This document shows positions 56,430 through 64,000 of a stretch of DNA of 64,000 bases, in pieces. Location: positions 288,641-352,640 of the forward strand of contig JANVCC010000269.1 in assembly GCA_025345505.1 (NCBI GenBank), in the 5' to 3' direction. The DNA comes from Todiramphus chloris collaris (Eukaryota > Chordata > Aves > Coraciiformes > Alcedinidae). How positions within the stretch are numbered: the stretch's first letter is position 1; each line of letters opens with the position of its first letter. The notes beneath the pieces were generated by a model. That model was given only the letters and a program-made list of their open reading frames with translations, ran no database searches and was not told the origin of the DNA. The position numbers were made by a program, and so were the translations under genes.

Positions 56430-56860
56430 TAGTGAATCTTTTCTTTAATTAGGGACATGTTGCAAGGCCATGAAACCAGATATCTAGCCGTGTTGAGAAA
56501 TATGTGGTTAAAGCTCAAATAGACAGAGAAACTCCCTTGGTTCCACCTTGAGCCCTTTCCAGGCTTTGGGTGGAATTCAAAAGGAGGGTGAAAACAGATG
56601 TTTCTGCACTTGAAATGATGTGAGCTTGTTTATTCAACTATATAAAAGCTGGACCCTCTTGCAGTGACTTTGGAGACCTCACCCATGAGTGGACACACTG
56701 GCTACGACCTCTCAGTTGCTGGGAAAGGCTCTCCAAATCTTCACTGCAACCAGGGCTCCCCAGCAACTGCAGATCTAGATGATGGTAGTGTATTAGGGGC
56801 AATTGGTGATATATCTTTCTTAATCACTATAGCTAACCTTATGTAGTAATGATTAGGTGC
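56430..56860 (+). repeat. Possible LTR fragment with TATA box
   Basis: TATATAAAA at 56639 is followed about 30 bases later by 'ggacacactggctacgacct' and 'ctccaaatcttcactgcaac', an arrangement like the U3/R/U5 of an avian LTR. No terminal duplication was found and the edges are uncertain. Confidence 0.35.
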
Positions 56861-59110
56861 ATTACCTTGCTTTGCTTTATTCTTGATGGATTAGTGCACT
56901 TATTTTTTTTATTGCTTTGCATGCAAGCAAAGATAAACTAATTTCTTAAACTTTGTTTAAGAAACAAAACAAGTTGTTTTTGTTTAAGAACAAAAACTTT
57001 GTTTGTGTTCTTTGTGCTGACTCCTCCCACTGACATAACAGATAGCTATTGTACCTGTGTGATCTCTTCTGAGTAATGACAGTCATATTAGAACCCATTT
57101 ATTTCTGTATAAATGGGATTAATCTTTTCTCATGGGAATAATTTCACATTGCTTATTATTAATTTAGTCCTCAGTTTTATCACTCAACTGTAAGGTACTT
57201 ACAATGAGGGAAGAAAGTGATGAAACTCTCCATCTTTTCTCTTGAAGCTGCTTTGATATGAATTAAAAATTCAAGTGTTCTGAGTTAGAACAAATATGAG
57301 AGAGTCAGAAGTAACAACAGCTCTGTAGGATCACCAGCAAGGAGGTGTCCCTTTATGCAATTTAATCAGTGGTTGCTTGCTATAAAATACGCAAAGAGGC
57401 CTTTGAATAAAGTTTAGCATGTAGAGCTAGACATGTGGATTTCCTAACCTGCAGTCGGCTAGGAAGTCAGCCCTGCTTTTCTGCCTGTGTTTCAAGTACT
57501 CCAGTAGATGTTTTTTTGTCTTGGAGAGTAGACCTTCAGGAGGAATGTTGAGAATGTTCATCCATTCCCACATGGGCGTGTGCACATGCTGTGAGCTTGC
57601 CAAGAGCTTGGGAGTTGAATTTCTCAAGCGACAGTAAGAGTTGATTTCAGGTCTCTCACAGCTTGGGTAAATGCTCTTATCATTAGATTATATTGTACAG
57701 GAGATGAGGCAGCAAAGTAAATTTGTCATCATTATGTCATATTTTCTTTATTTTTAAGGCAGAGGAAACATATGTTAGAAAATGAATTAAGCTTTAGAGG
57801 CCATGAAATCTTATTGCCTCTTTATAGAACTGACCCATGTCCCTATCCAAAAAGAGAAGGATTTTCAGATGCATTGTCATTGCTTCATGTTGGCTTGATC
57901 TAGGGAATGTCCTTGGTGTACTTACACAATTCTCATTGGCTTTTTGTTTTGGATTATGTTCATGGTGCCTACTATTTAGATATGCTGCATAGGAAGTAAG
58001 GGAATCTGAGGGGGTATATTGTTACAGAAAATGGACACCTTCAAGTCTGGCATTGCAAAAAGCGGTGTTGAGACATGTTCTGTTTAGGCCTTTTCTCTTG
58101 GTTCTCAATTCTTTTTTTAGTATTTTTTCAATGATTTTATTACATTGTTTGAGCTTTTTCAGATCAGAGTCATTGCCAGACTGTTACAGGCTGGCCTGAA
58201 GTGTGAGCACAGACATTGTATGAAATGACAGTGATAACTATTCACATGTGAAGGTAATATTGTTAATATATTTTAATTTGACCAATTGCTATGTATCAAA
58301 ATTCAAACTATCTGTGTTGATTGCACGGATTTGTTACATTTTAGCAGCCTTAAGACCAGGTTTTCTTACCCTCCTATCTGTATTACAGACTATGTTCTTC
58401 ATTATTTGCTATGTGTGCTTACATGTGATTTTTATTATGTGTGTCTTTAGCTTAACCATAAAGATAATGGACCATTATTCCTCTTTGTCAGAGACTATCC
58501 TGTCTTTATATCTGCCTTATCTACTTCTTGTGTAATAAAAGTGTATTTGCATTTTCTCCTGGGTAATTCCTTTCCCACACTCACCCACTGGTGACCTTAC
58601 ACATACAGAATCATTTTAACACCTGTCAATTAAGCAATTTTAATCTGTGTAGTCTGTACTGCTCTGGTTTTGTGATGTTCTAGCTTACCAAAATACATTC
58701 AGGTGAAAACCAGTTAACAGATCTGTGTGCCATTAGTATTATTACTTTTAACAAGAATATATATAAACTCATAAATATCAACACAGTTTAGGCTATTTTA
58801 AAAGGACAGTATAAATAACTGTATTTATTTTGGTATATCAAGTATTCCAGTGTTTGTCTCAAATCAATATCAATATGATTATTCTATTATTTACAGCACT
58901 ATTATAAGTGTTATAAACAATTATAATACTTACAGAATTTTAAATTAATACCTGTCCTTTGGGAGTTCCCTAATATTTCAATAATTATTGAAAATCAGTA
59001 TGAATGATGCTTTTGGACTGTGCCCTTAACGGTTCATGCACGTTTTGAAAGCCACTAAGATACTCTATCATGTACATTATTAGTGTTCATTATGGGATAA
59101 AGCCCGTTTC
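56861..59110. other. AT-rich intergenic stretch, no supported feature
   Basis: A short run of related 'gtttaagaa/aaacaa' segments occurs near 56950-57010. Nothing else is recognisable. Confidence 0.4.
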
Positions 59111-59115
59111 CTCTG

Positions 59116-59887
59116 TGTCATGGTTTAGGGTCAGGGCAGCCCTTTAGACCTATAGCAGCTGCTCTCTATTAACTGCCCTCCATCCCCCAACAGGAAGAGA
59201 AAGGGAATAAGGGAGAGAGACTTAGCGATTAGAAAAGGAAACTAGAAGAGCTTTAATGAAAATAATAATAAAAATGGAATATATATAAATATATACAAAA
59301 CCAGTATTGAACCCAAACCTCCCTGATGGTAATTACATCACTGTCACCACTGATACTGTGGATCAGGCATAGGGAGAGTCCCAGACTGGGCCCAGTGTCA
59401 GATGGGAGATATGTTCAGGAGCTGGATTCTGGTACTGGATTCAGGAACACACTCATTGGGATTGAAGGCAGAACGGACAGTCCCCCTCAGATGCCATAAG
59501 AAGAAACTGGAAGAGGACCTGAGCTGAGCAAAGCAGGCAGAAGTGTGAGCGAGACCCTCATGATCCCTCAGCTTTATACCGAGTATGATGTATATGGGAT
59601 GGAATACCTTGCTGGTCAGTTTATGCTCAACTGTCCTGTCCAATTCTCCTTGCAGGTGTGGCCTTTTACTTTCTGCACCCCACAATGTGGTACACAAGAT
59701 CCAGCAGTGGCCTTGATCTGCACACAAATCCTTGGTAGTAACTCTAAACATCAGGTGTTATCACTTCTAGAAGCAGTGTCTGCGAAAACATGCTGCTAAC
59801 TTCAGACAGTGCAGTTAGTTAGAAGAACTGAGATGAAAAGTAAAATCCCTGAACAGAATTAGTTCTCTTCTCACTCAAACCAGGACA
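59116..59887 (-). mobile_element. Solo LTR, family A copy 2
   Basis: 772 bp, the reverse complement of the family at 19434-20216 with clear similarity end to end. A TATA box is on the minus strand (plus 59573-59578). Flanks are ctctg (left) and ctgtg (right), a 4-of-5 match expected for an aged 5-bp duplication. Confidence 0.85.
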
Positions 59888-60643
59888 CTGTGCTTTAAAT
59901 TACGTGTTTACAAAGTTATGTGGGACTAGTTCTGGAAAAAAGGGGGAAATGAAACGTCACCCACAAGACACAGACCATGAGTCACTGCAATTTAACACCA
60001 TGTTAACCCCACAGTTTCATTTGGTAATGTCCTGTTTATTGAAAGCTTTTTGGCAGCAGAAACAGAATAGTCTCCTATTTCATGGGCTTTTGCTACTCTT
60101 TTGAGTGAGAATTCCTCCATGGATTTCTCCTATTAGAGAGAATGATTTTTAGTTCCAGATGATCAACGATGGCAGAATAAATGCATATTTATGGAATAAT
60201 GTATCTTCAGATATGTTTTTGAACTCAGCCAGACTCCTGCCTTTAATAGAAACAAATATATTGATCTTTGAAAATATGTACTAAAAGTTCATCTTCTTAG
60301 CCTGACTTTAAATTACACTCTTCTCTAATGAAAGTTGAAAGATAATTTATGTAAAGAAAAGAAATGTAATATAAACTTCTCAAAAGTGTATGATACTACA
60401 TATTGACTTTCTGCATCTCTGAGCATGAGATTGACACTGCACCAAGGCCAAATACAATTAATGATAATCTTTGAGGGATTCCTTTCTAAAAATATATTTG
60501 CTAGCTTTCTTCACAGCTGTCATTCTAGAAGAACTTCTGTTGTGATACTGGAAGTTGGGTACGGAAGATATCTTTCAGCTAACTACTGAACACTGCAAAA
60601 TGGTCAATGATATATACTGTGTATTTCTGGGGAAAGGTGATCT
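59888..60643. other. Intergenic stretch, no supported feature
   Basis: AT-rich, no repeat or gene recognised. Confidence 0.4.
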
Positions 60644-60649
60644 CTATCC

Positions 60650-61002
60650 TGTGGATGCTGAAAAGCTGCTAGCAGAGGGATTTTCTCACGTTCTCACAAT
60701 ATTCGGTGAGAATCCTGCCTTTCTCACACATGTTATGAGAAACAGTAGGATGTTTTTTGTAAGCTAGACCAACACGTGGTGTTTTGCTAAGTTCTGTTTA
60801 TGGTACACTGGAAAAATATTTTGAAATGGGTGTTGTACGACTTTAGCCAATCACCCCAGGAGATGTGTGATCACTGACCAGTCACCCTATGGGGCTAGGG
60901 TATATAAAACAGGGTTATAAATTAATAAAGTTGCTTCTTTTGCCTGCTCTTGCTGAATTTATATGTTGCTGCATCTCTCCGCTCGTGGCATAAACAGTGA
61001 CA
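60650..61002 (+). mobile_element. Solo LTR, family C, with 6-bp TSD CTATCC
   Basis: 353 bp from 'tgtggatgctg' to 'aaacagtgaca', flanked by ctatcc at 60644-60649 and 61003-61008. A CCAAT box at 60847, TATATAAAA at 60901 and AATAAA at 60924 are in correct LTR order. It is class II-like by duplication length. Confidence 0.78.
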
Positions 61003-61008
61003 CTATCC

Positions 61009-61718
61009 AAGATTTTTTTTTCCAGCATAAAGCAGTGATATGATCTTATCTTCAGGTTGTTTCAGCAGTTGTAAAGTTGTCAGTCATGCATATTCTGTGC
61101 AAGTTACTGAAAATAACTATTTATTACCCTGTGAACTGTGGTGGTATTTTACCTTAAATGATAGGTTTTCTGCTTACTTCTGATTTTCCTGAGGTGGTGG
61201 GGTGTAACAGCTGAAATATTGGGTGTGGTGAGTGAGTTCTTATTAAAACTGCCTTGCTTTTGGAGATCTGTAAGTTGTTTAGTAGAATGCTAATTTTAGA
61301 AAGGTACTTCATGGAACTGTGGCCCAGTAAACCTGGGAAAAGAGCAGAAGCTAAAAATAAGTAGAGTTTGAGGACACAGTAGTAAACGTAGCATACTGAG
61401 AAAAATTGTGTTTGTAAAGGGAAGTAATTTTCCACAAACCTATTAAAGAATCGAAAGTAGGTGGGGAAAACCAGTGGATATTGCCTTAATGAATATCTAA
61501 AAGCAATGTGAGAAGGAGTATCACCTTTCTCAAAGAAACTAAGTGTGTGTTTGTGTTGTTATATGAATTAGTTCTGAGAAGTGATCCTGGAGAAGGACAG
61601 GCTGATAATCATTCCTGTAGTCATATGAATGTCCCTGGGGATAGTGTATGAGTGTCCAAAGAGTCTTGATATGAGGCAAAGCCCAGGAACAGGTTGAGGG
61701 AATGCTCACTCTAGCAGC

Positions 61719-61759
<41 letters not shown>

Positions 61760-62580
61760 CATTAGAGCCCAGCACAGCCCTCTGGTACTGTCTCAGTGGA
61801 CCTTGTGTCCTCACACTCATTATGTAACCTCACACCCCTTCTAAGTAATGTCTCATATATCCTTGGTATCCTTCTTTGTAGAGCCTGTTAGCAGGTTATG
61901 AAACAGCTATCATTATTTAAGTCATTAATGTACTGAGTAATGATTACCAGGGTGTCAGAAGGATCTTGCCTAATGCTAGGGACTCTGCTGCTTTTTGTAA
62001 AATACCTTCTACATCTGGGACATTGATATTGTGCTTTGCTTGAGCTGTTTCCTTTTCAAAGTAGGCAGTAATGACAGAGGTGAGAAGTGACCTGACACAG
62101 TCAAGATTGCTTTTCTCTACTGCACTCTTATTGCCTGTACCAGCCTCACCTTTCTCCTGTAGTCTTGACAGCAGTCAGCTGCAGAGCTGCACAGGTCACT
62201 GCACTAACCCCAGGGCCCTGCTCTTTTGTTGGCCATTCAGCACTACCTGGCCACTCATCCAGTTTGAAGCTGTTCTCCAAGGCATCTTTGTGGATGCAAG
62301 CTGAATCCATCTCCCTCAAGCACTGCTAACTCTCCTTGCTATGAAAATATCTGGGAGGGTGGCTACAGGAAATGGTGTCATTTGTGGAATGTGCTGTAAT
62401 TCTCCAGTTTTTAAAACAGGCAAACAAAACTCTGTATTGTCCTTTTCTTCCATATTTATCAGGAAAGACCCTGCACCAATTCTTTTTATCTCTCTTCCCC
62501 TTCTTCCCTTTCTTCCCAGTTGAAGCCATTTGAAGGAACACCTGGATACTCTTGTGACAGCAATTCAGCAGTCACAGGAT
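61009..62580. other. Intergenic stretch with AT microsatellite
   Basis: Contains a (TA)n run at 61725-61757, which creates a spurious Tyr-Ile frame. No gene or repeat family otherwise. Confidence 0.5.
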
Positions 62581-62589
62581 TTTAAAGGA

Positions 62590-62720
62590 AAATATAACAT
62601 GCTGGATCCAACAGCACGAGAGTGGGAAAACTATTTCAGTTCCATGTCCTCAGGTGAACCAGAACCAAAGTTGCAGAAGTATTCCCAGCAGGCACACGCA
62701 CACAGAGTACATGTGTATGC
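62590..62720 (+). repeat. Diverged direct repeat, copy 1
   Basis: 'atgctggatccaacagca' ... 'ttgcagaagtattcccagcag' ... 'cacacagagta' parallels 63385-63535 in order and spacing. Family unknown. Confidence 0.5.
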
Positions 62721-63384
62721 ATGGCAAGGAAATTGCACAACTACATTCTGCACATTATTGACAGTGTTCACACATGCACTATCCCCATATGTACAGTACT
62801 TACAGCTGCAAATTTCATTTCGAAGAAAGAATTAAAAAGGCAGTGTGTAAAGACAAAGGAGGTATGGAAAGGGCAAAAAGCACAAAATCCTTCATTTGCA
62901 GCTTTCATCCCTCCCAAAGGCCTATAGTGTTCCTGTATGAACTGGAGCCCTATTACCAGACTTGGTAAAATTGGAAACACTTCTGTAAGTTGAGAATGCT
63001 TATTTGCAATTGTCAACACCACTTTAAAACTCAACTTCCAACAAGGGGTTTTCAGAGAACCTGGACTTAGCTTTCTGGTCTCTACCTGCTTCATGGTCAG
63101 TATAGTTAGGCCTTATTTTATGGTGGCTAAAAGTGCTTCAAAAGAAACCAACTTTACTTGCAAAGCCAATTTATACACCAATCTTCACATACAATATTGT
63201 GTATGTATTTCTCAGTCCATCACCCTGGTTAGTCCAGGAGTTTCCCTCACAATATTCCAAATGTTTGTGAAATAATTCTAAAAGATGGCATACATGTGCA
63301 AAAGGATCAATTCTTCCCCATACTGGGAATATTGACTCTTCTATTTTGGGAATACTTATAGCCCAGCTGGCTCCTGCTGTCTGT
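62721..63384. other. Spacer between direct repeat copies
   Basis: No supported feature. Confidence 0.4.
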
Positions 63385-63535
63385 ACCAGATGTTAAAAAT
63401 ACACCATGCTGGATCTGACAGCCTGAGAGGCAAGACTGCTTCAGCTCTGTGCCTCCAGATCCATAACCCTTGGTCCATGCTCCCTGTAGCAAGGTTGCAG
63501 ATGTATTTCCAGGAGGCACACACAGAGTAGAAGTA
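63385..63535 (+). repeat. Diverged direct repeat, copy 2
   Basis: 'atgctggatctgacagcct' ... 'ttgcagatgtatttccaggag' ... 'cacacagagta' matches copy 1, about 800 bp upstream. Confidence 0.5.
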
Positions 63536-63636
63536 TATACTCCGTATATATGCTTATGTACATAAACACATCTCTATATATAAATCTCTCTATATACATG
63601 CATATACACATACATACTTACATATGTATCTACATG
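63536..63636. repeat. TA/CATA-rich low-complexity tract
   Basis: Imperfect tatata and acatac units. Confidence 0.75.
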
Positions 63637-63764
63637 ACTGGTCCTATGTCTCACAAACAGACACTCAGAGTGCTTAGACAAACACAGACAGCACCAACAG
63701 TCTCATCCTGACCCCCTTTCTGGCTAAGCAGGATGGGGGTCTACTAATGTGAATATAAATACGT

Positions 63765-64000
63765 ATCACAGTATAACAGAATGTTAGGGGTTGGAAAGGA
63801 CCTTGAAAGATCATCTAGTCCAGCCCCACTGCCAGAGTAGGATCACTTAGATTAGGTCACACAGGAATGCATCTAGGTGGGTTTTGAATGTCTCCAGAGA
63901 AGGAGACTCCACAACCTCCCTGGGCAGCCTGTTACAGTGTTTTGTCACTTTCACTGTGAAAAAGTTTCTCCTCATGTTTACATGGAACCTCCTATGTTCC
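63765..64000 (-). repeat. CR1 LINE fragment, cut by the window end
   Basis: 'ggggttggaaaggaccttga' then 'tctagtccagccccactgcc', 'ctccctgggcagcctgttac' and 'aaagtttctcctcatgtt' run in reversed CR1 order. The element continues past 64000. Confidence 0.88.

Noticed and set aside
62530..62835. Plus-strand 101-codon frame starting MKEHLDTLVTAIQQS
   Set aside because: No family recognised, no splice context, and it overlaps a diverged direct repeat; treated as chance.

Overview
This window is vertebrate nuclear DNA, almost certainly from a bird. Interspersed repeats are CR1 LINE fragments whose 3' ends carry the avian ATTCTGTG-type tail, together with avian-style endogenous retroviral LTRs. Introns are GT-AG with vertebrate exon sizes. 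A songbird or relative is plausible but not proven.

The main content is one complete sarcomeric (class II) myosin heavy-chain gene on the minus strand, with its ATG at 46924 and stop at 11749-11751. By splice sites and phase I resolve 39 coding exons that sum to 1938 codons without a break. They encode the motor (P-loop [17 protein letters not shown] switch I, DIAGFEIF switch II, loop 2, converter), the IQ neck and the full coiled-coil rod. The N-terminus ([19 protein letters not shown]), loop 2 and C-terminus (SRDIGGQ then KSEE) most resemble MYH13, the superfast/extraocular isoform. I call it MYH13-like; the family is certain and the paralogue probable. Upstream lie a probable short noncoding exon (49334-49371), a TATA promoter with a tiny exon 1 near 49910-49964, and a CArG box at 50176. 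Downstream are a short 3'UTR and a poly(A) signal at 11584.

Layout. 1-7475: old CR1 DNA split by an LTR-flanked endogenous retrovirus (1550-6940) that is young by LTR similarity, internally deleted and frame-broken. 7476-10039: featureless. 10040-11200: a GC/CpG-rich block merging into a GC-rich minisatellite with long C runs, just past the myosin 3' end. 11565-49964: the myosin gene, with CR1 pieces, one solo LTR, an assembly gap in a 20-bp minisatellite, and a CpG-rich patch over two motor exons. 50000-64000: intergenic sequence dominated by CR1 and three further solo LTRs (53164, 59116, 60650), with no gene I can support.

The most notable points are the complete MYH13-like gene with two unusual motor residues (Ser165, His457), three atypical 5' splice sites in the rod exons, an intragenic CpG-rich patch, a 40-bp tandem duplication of a strong splice-donor-like sequence, a retroviral 5' ORF with three hydrophobic segments, and the CpG/G-quadruplex block at 10-11 kb.
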